Part shown: positions 23,301-33,000 of the stretch, piece by piece
Layout of the letters: every line of letters begins with the position of its first letter
Position numbering within the stretch: the first letter of the stretch is position 1
Source: Macrostomum hystrix
Lineage: Eukaryota > Platyhelminthes > Macrostomidae
Length of the DNA stretch: 64,000 bases
Reading direction: 5' to 3'
Assembly: GCA_950097015.1 (NCBI GenBank)
Contig: CATNEN010000007.1
Location: 10,417,001 to 10,481,000 of the forward strand
Made by a program: the position numbers and the translations under genes
Notes under the pieces: generated by a model
What the model was told of the DNA's origin: nothing
The model's input: the letters and a program-made list of their open reading frames with translations, nothing else
Database searches by the model: none

Positions 23301-25638
23301 TGATGTGCGTTTTGCTTTTTGACATATTTGAATATTGAATATTCTATGATATTAAGACCATGACGTCGTAACATTTAAGGTCAAAGTTTCTAACAAAAAC
23401 ACTCAAAGTTGACGGTATTTGGTCTATCCTCGCCGCAGGTCACCAACCAGTCGGCTTTCAACTTTGTTGCGCCCGGCCAGCAGGCGCCCGCCGTCGAGGA
23501 TTCCTCGGGCCCGTCCTGCGAGGTTGAGCTGCGGATCCGCCTGGACCGGCGCATGCTGGTGGCCGCCGAACCGTCCGGCACTGGCGGCGGCGACCTCGGC
23601 GATCCCGGATACTTGCTGAAGTTCCACCCGGATCTCAAGGACACGGTTTACGTTGGTGTGCGCAACCTGCGGGCCAAGTCCACCCTGACTGTGCGCTTTC
23701 CCATGCTGCTGGAGGACAAGGCGGAGCTGTTCGACCACGTGCTCTGCCAGGTTGAGCTGTACATGGTGAGTGAGGATGTTAGCTGGACAGTTCTCCCCCA
23801 ATTAACACGAGGCACAATATCCCTATTATCCCAATGTGCTCGCAGCACGGCAAGCTAGTGGAGTACTGCTCCAGCACGGTGCGTGTGGCTCCCTACTTCG
23901 TTGTCCGAGACCCGCCTGGAGACGCCCTGTTCGTCACCGGCCGCGGCACCACCCGCACCAGCTTCCTGCAGTGGCAGTGCCTCCTTGAGACCCTCCACCT
24001 GGATGTGGACTTCTGGGACACGGAGCGCTACGAGGGGTTCAGCTTCTTCCGCGACACCGGCCTGCGACACGAGGTGACCTGGGTTGACCGCTACGGCGAC
24101 CGCCTGCTCATTGTGCCCGACTACCGGCCCGAGCTGGTCTGCGGCCTCGACCTGGCCCGCCACTTCACACTGGCCGCCCGCCTCGGCGACTCGGCCGCCC
24201 TCCTCATCGCCGGAGACCGCGCCCCGCTGGCCCGCCTGGTGGCTTCCCTGGCTGCCGAGCCCGCCAGGCCGCGGCTGCCGTACGGCTCCTCCCGTCGGCT
24301 GCTGCACCCCCTCAGCTGCGTCGGCGCCGACCGTGAGGACGCCGTCCGCGACAAGCGAATCCGACGCATCCTGCGCGACCTCAACGACCGGCCCGTCTCC
24401 GCCCCGGCCGCCGCTTCCTCCACCACCGCGTCCGGCTCCGCGGTGTCGGCCGCTGCGGTTCTGTACCGTCGGCAGGACGCCGAAATCCGTCGTGTCGGCT
24501 GCTGCCGCTGGAGCTACGGCGAGGCCGAGTTCCGCCGGCTCGGCCTGCCCCGCGAGGCTCGCCTGGCCTACCTGGAGCTGCCGGACGGCGAGCCGCTCGA
24601 GTGCTGTCCGGCCGCCGCCTCGGTGCCCCTTGCCTCGCCCTGGGCTCAGGTATGAGAAACTGTGCAATCTGCGCCCACCTGTGTGCTTAGGGAAGTCAGC
24701 GACATGTGCCATGGCTTCCCGCCTTGTCTCAAGTGCAGTCTGTGAACAGCCGCTCCCTCCCCCTGACCTCCAGCTCTACCTGATCTGCCTGTCACTGCTG
24801 CCTAGCGGCTCCAGGCGCAAGCTCTACAACCTCAGGCCGCGAAGGACTCCGGCTGCTGATTCGGCAGACGTGGCTGGCGGCTGCGCTGGTGAGACTCGCA
24901 ACGGCACCGACGGTGACGATGGCGGCGTTTTGTTTGCGCTGCCCTGGGGCGAGACTCTGGAGCTGCCGCTGCTGGCCGCCATGTCCGTGCAAGCCTACCT
25001 CAGCGACGAGATCGGCGACTCGATGCGGGTCAGTGCGGCCTGTCTGTACCAGTCTGTCTGTACCAGTCTGTCTGTACCAGTCTGTCTGTACCAGCCTGTC
25101 TGTACCAGTCTTACTATTAAAGTTTATTTATCCAGCCTGGCTGTTTTGGCCAGTTCCTATGCCAGGTAGCAGCACTGGCTGCCAGCCGTGTCTGTCAGTG
25201 CAGCTGGTGCCTCCTGTGAAACCCGCGCTCAGACTGTTTTTAACTGATTCGGGTACAACAGATGGCCTAGCCCGCACTCGGGCAATCAATCGTTGGGTGA
25301 TCTTTGCCAAACTTTCCCGCCGAGCCTGGCAGGTCCGGGGTGCACTTTTGTCACCTTAAGAAACACCTCGTGTCACTGTCCTGTCACTCTTTCCCTGGCG
25401 TCGTGCTGGCATTCAGCCGCAATTCTAGTTGGCCTTGGTCTGCAAAATTTCGCCAGCCTTTTTTCTCGAATTTCTGCTGCAGTTAATAAAATAGCTGGCA
25501 GCAGTATCTCAGCCCACTGCCCGCCACCTCCTGGTGAATCAGCAGCCGTTGATTCACCAGGGCGCCCTCCGCATCCAAATTTGGACTCGATTGCAGCCAG
25601 TTGGAATGGGCAAATCAGCAAATTGGCGCAATAAGCGC

Positions 25639-25669
<31 letters not shown>

Positions 25670-25682
25670 ACTGCTGCTGCTG

Positions 25683-25723
<41 letters not shown>

Positions 25724-25762
25724 ACTGCTGCTACTGCTACTGCTGCTACTGCTGCTGCTGCT

Positions 25763-25802
<40 letters not shown>

Positions 25803-25803
25803 C

Positions 25804-25834
<31 letters not shown>

Positions 25835-25944
25835 ACTGCTGGTGCTGGTGCTGCTGCTGCTGCTACTGCTGCTACTGCTGGTGCTGGTGCTGCTGCTGCT
25901 GCTACTGCTGCTGCTGCTGCTGCTACTGCTGCTACTGCTGCTAC

Positions 25945-25975
<31 letters not shown>

Positions 25976-26132
25976 ACTGCTGGTGCTGGTGCTGCTGCTG
26001 CTACTGCTGCTGCTGCTACTGCTGCTGCTACTGCTGCTACTACTGGTGCTGGTGCTGCTGCTGCTACTGCTGCTGCTGCTACTGCTGCTGCTACTGCTGC
26101 TGCTACTGCTGCTGCTGCTGGTGCTGCTGCTG

Positions 26133-26221
<89 letters not shown>

Positions 26222-27610
26222 ACTGCTACTGCCACAGTTTTCCCAAACTTCCCTGGGCTCTTCCCTGCTCTGGGCAGCTCTGGGCCGGCACTGGGCAGAT
26301 ACTGTCTTACTGCCATGGACTACGCCCGTTCCCTCCCCGCCATCTCCCCTTCGCTTGTTCCTGGGTTTCCATATTTAAGTCGACTGACCTGCTGTCCTGT
26401 GGGATACTGTTATAATTGCAGTCACAGTTTCTCCACTGGCGGTGGGATACGATCGGGGGGATTAATTTCCCTGTCCCTTAAAAATGTTTTCTTCAGTACC
26501 CGTTCGCCGGCCTACCATGGGCATTAGTTTCCTAGCTTTAGGTTTCGATGGGCGAATCGTTCTATCTGTTTTGCAATGAATCGGCTTCTAAATTGCCTTG
26601 ACTGCATTTATGACTGATTTTTGCACTTCAAGTGGTCCTGTGAGACCCACTGTCAGTTCAACCCATGCTTTATGCAGGGGCCTCGAAATATCTTTTGATG
26701 GGTCCAATCAGTTCTTCTGGTATTTGAAAAAGCTGTATGTGGGTTGCAGTGCGACTGCAGTCTGTGGGTTGCAGTGTGACTGCAGTCTGTGGGTTGCAGT
26801 GTGACTGCAGTCTGTGGGTTGCAGTGTGACTGCAGTCTGTGGGTTGCAGTGTGACTGCAGTCTGTGGGTTGCAGTGTGACTGCAGTCTGTGGGCTGCAGT
26901 GTGACTACAGTCTGTCTAACATTGGCCTAACATTCGAAATGCCTACCCGGCATTCCAGGACTGTCCGAAGCTGAAGTCGCTGTGCTCAGACGTGGCCAGC
27001 CACCCGGCCAGCTACATTCGCAGCCCGGCGGTGTCGCTGAGGATTCTATTCTACCTGCGCGACTACCGCAGGCAGGCGATGCGATTCGCGCCCAAGTCAA
27101 TTCGGCCAACTGTCCGGCGAGTGGTGGCTGAGGCGCTACTGGCCATGAGGAAGGAGATGGTAAGCCGTCTCTCGCCTTCACCGTCTCCCGTCTCCATCTC
27201 TCGCCTTCCACGTCTGTCGCCTTCCCGGTTTCTCGGCTTCCCGGTTTCTCGCCTTCCCCGTCTGTCGCCTTCCCCGTCTCTCGCCTTCCACGTCTGTCGC
27301 CTTCCCCGTCTGTCGCCTACCTCCCGTATCTCGTCTTCTAACGTAATTGTTAACCCCCATCCACTCCCTGCCTGCCTGCCCGCCCCTAATTCAGGGCAGT
27401 CGCGAGTTCCGTCGCCGCGGCCACCGCAGCCGTCAGGAGCTGGCCTCGCCGGCCGCGCTGCACTTCGCCGACCTGTTGGACGCCAGCGGCGTCGCCCGGC
27501 CGGCCCGGCCTCGGCCGGACAGCGAGCTGGCCAGGCTGAGCGACCTGCTGCAGGAGCCAGACTACCAGCTGCTGGACCTCATGGCCCACCTGGCCAGCCA
27601 GCCATTCTAG
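4953..27610 (+). CDS. Large PH / PPxY / WW / Gly-rich protein with conserved C-terminal region of unknown function
   Basis: Fourteen exons: 4953-5354, 5469-5765, 8693-8893, 10285-10722, 14070-14178, 16628-16980, 21204-21839, 22981-23124, 23200-23304, 23439-23765, 23846-24649, 24774-25028, 26959-27159, 27395-27610. They total 4,488 nt, 1,495 residues, all with GT-AG sites and matching phases (all phase 0 except one phase 1). Order: Ser/Gly-rich start; PH-like fold about residues 90-214 ending in the helix RFRAVSVHQMYRWMLVLRRL; PPSY motif 282-285; Arg run 323-328; degenerate WW about 355-388 (FVDHVNKTVFYEDPR); collagen-like Gly-rich stretches about 450-700; then about 800 residues with YDVVVEHYDV, VTNVRLRNRGGM and DALFVTGRGTTRTSFLQW. 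From memory, these motifs match large Gly-rich proteins of amoebae and fungi annotated as DUF7932. No signal peptide or membrane span is seen, so a cytoplasmic, membrane-associated scaffold is an inference. Function unknown. The split into one gene rather than two is supported by phase only. Confidence 0.82.
6296..8590. repeat. 28-bp minisatellite, about 80 copies, intron 2 of PH/WW gene
   Basis: The unit tggaggcagctgtactaggg plus gagatgga repeats almost without change for 2.3 kb, with a few truncated copies (ggaggcagctgtaggaggga). It fills most of the intron 5766-8692 and ends about 100 bp before the acceptor of exon 3. Confidence 0.97.
8894..9655. other. Intronic unique sequence
   Basis: Non-repetitive part of intron 3 of the PH/WW gene, starting at the donor GTGAGTGG. 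No coding potential or RNA gene was recognised. Confidence 0.6.
9656..9955. repeat. 30-bp minisatellite, intron 3 of PH/WW gene
   Basis: About ten copies of a 30-bp unit (cacagtagagagtgtctgac core); several are identical. It runs directly into a different 25-bp array that shares the gagcacacagt motif, so the two probably arose from one ancestor. Confidence 0.95.
9956..10236. repeat. 25-bp minisatellite, acceptor side of intron 3
   Basis: About eleven copies of a 25-bp unit (cacacagtcgagtgtgtatg + atgag). It stops about 50 bp before the acceptor at 10284, leaving only a pyrimidine tract and AG between array and exon 4. Confidence 0.95.
10836..12256. repeat. 28-bp minisatellite with 480-bp higher-order period, intron 4
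   Basis: About fifty copies of a 28-bp unit (core ccattctcaaggtcaggtga). Variants (gaggctc, ggggctc, cattatc, catcattc) follow in the same order twice: the stretch from about 10925 to 11440 is repeated 480 bp further on with very few changes. Every unit contains CAGGTGAG, a perfect splice-donor consensus on the gene's strand. Confidence 0.97.
12257..13357. other. Intronic unique sequence
   Basis: Non-repetitive middle of intron 4 of the PH/WW gene, between two tandem arrays. Short open frames exist on both strands, but none shows domain motifs, flanking splice sites in phase, or biased composition; I see no gene. Confidence 0.6.
13358..14006. repeat. 24-bp minisatellite, acceptor side of intron 4
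   Basis: About 27 copies of a 24-bp unit (gaatctgttgggtatgacca + ttga), with block-wise variants (tacgtaggt, ctgttgggt, ctgtaggt) that mark separate bursts of amplification. It ends about 60 bp before exon 5. The unit is a multiple of three, so long open frames across it are artefacts. Confidence 0.96.
14230..14548. repeat. 24-bp minisatellite, donor side of intron 5
   Basis: Thirteen or so copies of tgaaatgattctcccccggt + gcat, starting about 50 bp after the donor at 14179. Open frames through it are repeat artefacts. Confidence 0.95.
14549..16169. other. Intronic sequence with a (CTG)10 microsatellite
   Basis: Middle of intron 5 of the PH/WW gene. It holds a CTG run (about 15522-15551) and a short CA run (about 15600). 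Frames on both strands are open in places because the DNA is GC-rich, but no domain, splice pair or homology was recognised. Confidence 0.6.
16170..16545. repeat. Degenerate tandem repeat, acceptor side of intron 5
   Basis: Imperfect units around gggataatttgccagcctag and gggataattaggccaattcg, of variable length, end about 80 bp before exon 6. Divergence between copies is higher than in the other arrays, suggesting an older event. Confidence 0.85.
16981..18772. other. Intronic sequence upstream of the nested gene
   Basis: First part of intron 6 of the PH/WW gene. No repeat array. It should contain the promoter or 5'UTR of the nested gene at 18773. The nested frame stays open upstream to 18482, so part may be 5'UTR or an N-terminal extension. 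Confidence 0.5.
18773..20461 (+). CDS. Nested single-exon gene for a Gln/His/Gly-rich protein, function unknown
   Basis: A 562-residue open frame from ATG 18773 (context gcgcaATGGCC), chosen because the sequence changes there from composition-neutral to strongly biased; the frame is open 97 codons further, to 18482. From the N-terminus: His/Gln-rich start (MATKLHPQFQQHH), Ser/Gly-rich linker, a Leu/Gln-rich segment that could form a coiled coil and ends in a poly-Gln run, a non-repetitive core (TYRYRSDRLYYLDSASRLHG), more Gln/His-rich linker, a basic segment, a Gly tract of about 17 residues and the C-terminus EFTQVY. It lies on the same strand inside intron 6 (16981-21203) of the PH/WW gene, and has its own AATAAA 423 bp past the stop, which supports an independent transcript. 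I recognise no family. Poly-Gln/His regions are common in nuclear regulators and RNA-binding proteins, but that is only suggestive. Confidence 0.68.
20884..20889 (+). terminator. Poly(A) signal AATAAA of nested gene
   Basis: AATAAA about 420 bp after the stop at 20461, followed by another ATAAA and then GT-rich sequence. It lies inside the intron of the host gene, so its use would have to be specific to the nested transcript. Confidence 0.55.
20992..21190 (-). mobile_element. tRNA-derived SINE copy, antisense, next to exon 7 acceptor
   Basis: The reverse complement matches the body of the SINE at 57437-57672: ggccacattnnnttagggcg, the gcggagagaaggcttgggag block, the gtgaaagtgtacactgcctg block and the tgtgctcaggagtcagcg end. 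Its tRNA-like head is missing beyond the ggccacatt junction (5' truncation), and its 3' tail is an ATT-rich run at 20992-21022. Only 13 bp separate it from the acceptor AG of exon 7 of the PH/WW gene. Confidence 0.8.
21885..22010. repeat. Short GGGTCAG-type repeat, donor side of intron 7
   Basis: Irregular units of gtgggtcagagggtgggtca and tggggtatgggtcagag begin about 45 bp after the donor at 21840. Confidence 0.85.
22598..22930. repeat. 31/32-bp minisatellite, acceptor side of intron 7
   Basis: About ten copies of acaccctgacattccaaatc + tagcaacttctg, some one base shorter, ending 50 bp before exon 8. Confidence 0.95.
25034..25112. repeat. 14-bp repeat starting at the donor of intron 12
   Basis: Copies of tctgtctgtaccag begin within ten bases of the donor GTCAGTGC at 25029. 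Confidence 0.9.
25636..26237. repeat. 600-bp compound CTG/CTA/CTGGTG trinucleotide repeat, intron 12
   Basis: About 200 triplets, mostly CTG interrupted by ACT (CTA) and GGT, with the longest pure CTG runs near the 3' end. Block structure (for example ctgctggtgctggtgctgct recurring) shows growth by duplication of longer segments. Frames of poly-Leu, poly-Cys and poly-Ala through it are artefacts. Confidence 0.97.
26735..26915. repeat. 25-bp repeat, acceptor side of intron 12
   Basis: Seven copies of tgtgggttgcagtgtgactg + cagtc, ending about 45 bp before exon 13. Confidence 0.93.
27166..27322. repeat. Pyrimidine-rich repeat, donor side of intron 13
   Basis: Imperfect units around tctcgccttccccgtctgtc start 6 bp after the donor at 27160 and make up most of this 235-bp intron. 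Confidence 0.85.
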
Positions 27611-30071
27611 CTTTGCAGCCCTCAATACTGCCAGTCAAGCGCTGCCAGCGCATGCTAGTCCAGCCTCGAGACTCGCTGCCATGTCATTTTTTGCTTATGT
27701 TTTCGTTTGACATGAAAATTCGCGCACAAGATTTTGCATTGAAATGCTCCATCGGCACTCATCTGCCTTGCTAAACCACGCATCAGTTGTGGCCTATTCG
27801 ATGCCCCCTGCACTGCTCTCCGTGTCTCGCATGGAGAATGTTCTAGACTGCCTGCATTTAGCTCTCTGCGAACTGCCCGCCTGCGCTCTGATCTCTCCGC
27901 GGCTCGCTCCCTCAGCTGTCACGCGTTGCTTTTGCAACTTTTCACAGACTGCTGCTGCTGCTGCTGCTGCTGCCTTCAGCGTACAATCTTGCAAGCAGCG
28001 CTTTACTCTAGACTCATTATCAGCTGAACAGGCTTCTTCCTTCGCCCCTCTCCCCTCTCCCTTCTCCTATCTCCCTTCTCCCATCTACCTTTACCTTCTC
28101 CCTTCTCCCTTTCCCTTCTCCTATCTCCCTTCTCCCTTTTCCCTTCTCCCCTCTCTCTTCTCCCTCTCCACTTCTCATCTCTCCCCAGTCCAGATGCCAT
28201 CTCTCCCCAGTCCAGATGCCATCTCTCCCCAGTCCAGATGCCATCTCTCCCCAGTCCAGATGCCATCTCTCCCCAATCCAGATGCCATCTCTCCCCAGTC
28301 CAGATGCCATCTCTCCCCAGTCCATATGCCATCTCTCCCCAGTCCAGATGCCATCTCTCCCAGCCCTCTACGAGCGCACAGTGGCAGCTGTTCATTCGAA
28401 AGTGCTCCGCAGCAGCCCTGCGGCCTTGTTTTGGCACTGCGGCACAGCACGCCAACTTTTCAAGCGCGCACAATGGAGAGCCCGCTCTAGTCACGTGACT
28501 TTTACTGTTTTACTCGCCCTGTCATGCCTGCACTGCCTCATCTACGGTTTTGTTCATGATCGTTTTTTCTGATCCCACATTGTATCCCCTGCCTCTCTAG
28601 TCTCTGATGCCAGAGCTGCCTTGTGATAAAGTGTTCCGAGCCTCATCTCAACTCGCGCCCTGAGCAAATATACTCGCGCCAGAGCCGGGTGATCTATCTA
28701 GTCAGCTGTCTAAGCACACCTGGCTCTGCGGGCCAGTGAGTCGTCGCCGCCGTTCAAATTCGCAGAGCTGCTGACGAATCTCTCTTGGCTTTGTTAGTGT
28801 TGGGTTTGGGAACTCAGGCCCCGCTCAAGCCTACACGCAAACGGGGACTTAATTGGACAATGAGGCTTCTGTGCTGCCTGCTTGCGTGACTTTGACATGG
28901 GCACCGTAAGAACAGTGCTGAATAATTCAACCGCTGCTCATTGGAGGCTGCTTGCCCAAACTGTCCGCCTCAGGCGACTCAAGCACTGTAGGGGAATGCA
29001 GAAAATTAAGAATGAGCACTAATTAGCTCAGCCTGGACTGCTGTGCTCAAACTGAGCCTGAATTTTATGGTAACCCAGATTTAATACTGCACTGTACTTG
29101 AATAATGGCCGCCTTCACTGCCCAGCATGAGATTTTTCTGCTCCCTTCACTGCCCAGCATGAGATTTTTCTGCTCCCTTCACTGCCCAGCATGAGATTTC
29201 AGAATAATCTCCCTTCACTGCCCAGCATGAGATTTCAGTGAGATTTCTACCTACACTATAGCGGTCTGTGAGCTGCACCAAAGTCAGTTAGAAGATATTC
29301 CAGTTTGGGTACAAGTCTAGTTAATGAGCGCACAGAATGTACTTCTGCATTATCTGCATTTATATTTATCACAAACAGTGTCTGTAAAAACAAAAGCGGG
29401 TCCTCAGTGGAATACAAATTGCTGCAGTTCGCGCATGAGAATGTGGGCCGCGGGTTGCTGTCGCTTTGACAGACGGAAAATAGCAGAGAACTTTGCCGCT
29501 TCATGCACTACTCAGTAAAGCGGCGACTTGTGAAAATATTATCGATAGCGGGGTCGTTGCTGGAGACTTCCAGACTGACCTTCAATTTTCCAGCAACGAC
29601 CCGATGAAATGTGGACACCTGATCTAACTGGTGGACACCCGATCTAACAAATGGGCATCCGATCTAACAAATGGACACCCGATCTAACTGGTGGACACCT
29701 GATCTAACAAGTGGACACCTGATCTAACAAGTGGACACCCGATCTAACTGGTGGACACCTGATCTAACAAGTGGACACCCGATCTATCTAACTGGTGGAC
29801 ACCTGATCTAACAAGTGGACACCCGATCTAACTGGTGGACACCTCATCTAATAGGTAGACACCTGATCTAACTGGTGGACAGCCGATCTAACAAATGGAC
29901 ACCCGATCTAACGAATGGACGCCCAATCTAATTAATATTTAACCAGTATTTAACAGGTGTGCATCCAGGTTAATAGTTATAAGCATCCTAGATTTAAATA
30001 CGAAAAAGCCATCACAGATGCTCCACAAGAGTGCCCTGCCATTCAGCGCTGACAGGATCCCCTCATCGCTG
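27611..30071. other. Spacer between convergent genes, with three tandem arrays
   Basis: This holds the 3' regions of the PH/WW gene (plus) and the synaptotagmin gene (minus). Tandem arrays: about 28060-28362 (C/T-rich, then 22-bp agtccagatgccatctctcc units), 29115-29242 (cccttcactgcccagcatga units) and 29605-29935 (19-bp gtggacacctgatctaaca units). A CTG run lies near 27950-27975. No clear AATAAA was found close to either stop codon and no additional gene was recognised. Confidence 0.7.
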
Positions 30072-33000
30072 TCACTTCTTCTCCTCCGGGTGCAGCAGTC
30101 GGTGCCAGCGGCTGATCAGCTCGCCGCGGGCCTCCAGCATCTCGTGCCAGTGCGTCGACTCCTCCTCGCCACTGCTGTTGCGGCCTGCCAGGTTGGAGGG
30201 GGTGGCGAAGGTTTCGACTGTTGGCGTTGTCTCGCTTAAGCCCATAATCAGCCACTGCATACTACTGTTGAAAATCAGTAGTACTTGCGCACTCACCGAT
30301 GGCGAACCAACCGATCATCTCGCGCCGATTAATGGACTTTTTGGCATAGATCGACAGCACAATCGTGACGTCGGTGAGCTGAAACCGGTTCACCGGGAAC
30401 ATGAAGTTCTCCTTCCAGGTGGGGTTGGGCGTGGCGTTGGCGAATGGGGTCTTGGACTTAAACAGAATCTGCGAGGTCGAGGCCATCAGGGCGAGCTTCA
30501 CGGATGTCTCTGGGGAAGGAGAGCCATTTTTTATGTTTTTAGCAACTCAGCTACAACCCTGTGACAACTCAGACACAATTCCAGTCTTGAAACTAGATTA
30601 GCCTAAAAGTGCATAAACATAGATTGAATGCCGGGTTTTCACCTGGCACCCGCGCGCTGCCGGGCATTCGGAAGCCGCTGCCTTTCATGACCTCCACAGC
30701 CAGCTGGCCAGTCTTGGCGTTGTAGCCCAGGCCCAGGAACAGCTCGGCCGAGCCCAGCACCGAGAGACAGCTGCCGGCCTGCGTGCTGGAGGCCTCCGAG
30801 AAGCCGGTGTCTGAGCCCTGCGGTTGGCGAGGAGGGACAGTGTACTTTTTGGATTTGTACTTTTTGGCGTGTACTTTTAGAGTGTGTACTCTATAGTTTG
30901 TAATTTTAGAATTGCTTAATTTCGGGTGTGTCCTATTTGTTAAGTATGTGTACCATTTATCGAATTCACTTTTTGAGCATCACGGAGGTCTCCGAGGAAT
31001 GAGAGCCACTATGATATGTACTTTTATCGTGTGTACAATAGGGTATAATTTGGCTGCACTGCTAAGGTATTTACAAGTTTAAATAGTTCCTAGCTTACTG
31101 TTTACAAATTTCACAAGTGAGAAACTAGATTTTACTGATCTTGAGAAAGAAACTAACTGTGTTTTCAGCAAGCCAATGAATACAAAAAAGTTTTAAAAAA
31201 CTACTCAGAAGCTTTTTGCACTGAAGGCTTCTCAGTCAGCTGCATCTCCAAACTGACGCGACAGTCGATGGCCCACCTGGGAAGAGCTGGAGTCGCTGAT
31301 GTCAGCTGCCGCCTGCTTTGAGCTCATTTTCCTGCTGTCAGCTGAGAGTGAGGAATTCGCTGAGACCTGCTATCTGAGCAGTGGATGAGCAGTCCCCGAG
31401 TCGACTGGAAACTGTTTATCGGCTTCGCCCATTCCGATCGGTCGCTTGCCCGGCTTGCGAGCCAATCACGTGACCCCAGCATGCTCAAGCTTTGCACTTT
31501 TATTGCGGCAACAAATTCAGTTGCTCAAAGTTTGCGCTGGTGCAAATTGATGGCAGTGGAATGCAGCGGAGGAGCTGAGTCCGATTCCCTTAGAGACAGT
31601 TGTTGCTGGGGCATATTTCAGCGATGCATGGAATGCATGGAAAAGTGCACCGATCGGGCAGCTAAACGAGTTAGCGCTGCTGCTGCTGCTGCTGCTGTTG
31701 CTGCAAACCGTCGATTTGTCATGAGACAGAAATGCAGAATGCAATTCGATCTGCATGCAAAAGTTCGTGGCCCCAATTCCCCAGACATTCAGGTCCCGCA
31801 TTCGCCACTCCGCCATCGTCAGTGAGCGCTAAATGTTGATTGCCGCGATGCAGCAGCCGTTGCGTGAATTATCGGCCAATTATCCGCCCATTTCGCTTGT
31901 CAGTTTATTACCAAAACTGTACCAAAACTGTATCGGGATCTAGTTTACCCTCCATAGGGAATATTTTACGCTATAATTTGACACTCGCTTGTACTTTTTG
32001 TTTCCAAATCGAGCTGCTTGTACTTATTTTACTTGGCTCAGTCCCTGACACTGCAGGGTGCTCAGTCCCTGACACTACAGGGTGCTCAGTCCCTGACACT
32101 GCAGGGTGCTCAGTCCCTGACACTACAGGGTGCTCAGTCCCTGACACTGCAGGGTGCTCAGTCCCTGACACTGCAGGGTGCTCAGTCCCTGACACTACAG
32201 GGTGCTCAGTCCCTGACAACTGCAGGGTGCTCAGTCCCTGACAACTGCAGGGTGCTCAGTCCCTGACACTGCAGGGTGCTCAGTCCCTGACACTGCAGGG
32301 TGCTCAGTCCCTGACACTACAGGGTGCTCAGTCCCTGACAACTGCAGGGTGCTCAGTCCCTGACACTGCAGGGTGCTCAGTCCCTGACACTGCAGGGTGC
32401 TCAGTCCCTGACACTGCAGGGTGCTCAGTCCCTGACACTGCAGGGTGCTCAGTTCCTGACAACTGCAGGGTGCTCAGTCCCTGACAACTACAGGGTGCTC
32501 AGTCCCTGACAACTGCAGGGTGCTCAGTCCCTGACAACTGCAGGGTTCACTGTTCACATAGGCTAGTCACGAAAGTCGGAGCGCTCACCACGTGAGACCT
32601 CGGCCCGCTGCAGGGCATCAGCGGCAGCTGCAGGGTCTCGTCTTGCCCGGCCAACGCCGCTGGAGCGCCGGCAGCGCCAGCAGAGTCGCTCAGCGAGGCC
32701 AGCGCCAGAGTGCACTCGCCAAGCAGCAGCTTCCTGCGTTTCCTCTCGCAGCCGTAGGCGCGGAACCTCACAGCCAGGCGGGTCAGCTCGCCTGCGGAGG
32801 GCGGGAGGCTTGTAGTCATTGGAGTGTTCTGGGAGGTTGCTGATAGTCTGTGGAGGTTGCTGGTATTCTTAGGGGTCGTTAGTATTAAGCCATTAAAATC
32901 TAAATAGTCTACTGAATTTAGGCAAAGTAGTAGTAAGCGAAGAGCAAATAAGAGCAGAGCAGATTTGAACTCTGTGTAGTTAACAGAGTTCGGCCTCTAG

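Noticed and set aside
25534-26527. Poly-Cys, poly-Ala and poly-Leu frames
   Set aside because: Frames of a CTG/CTA trinucleotide tract in an intron.
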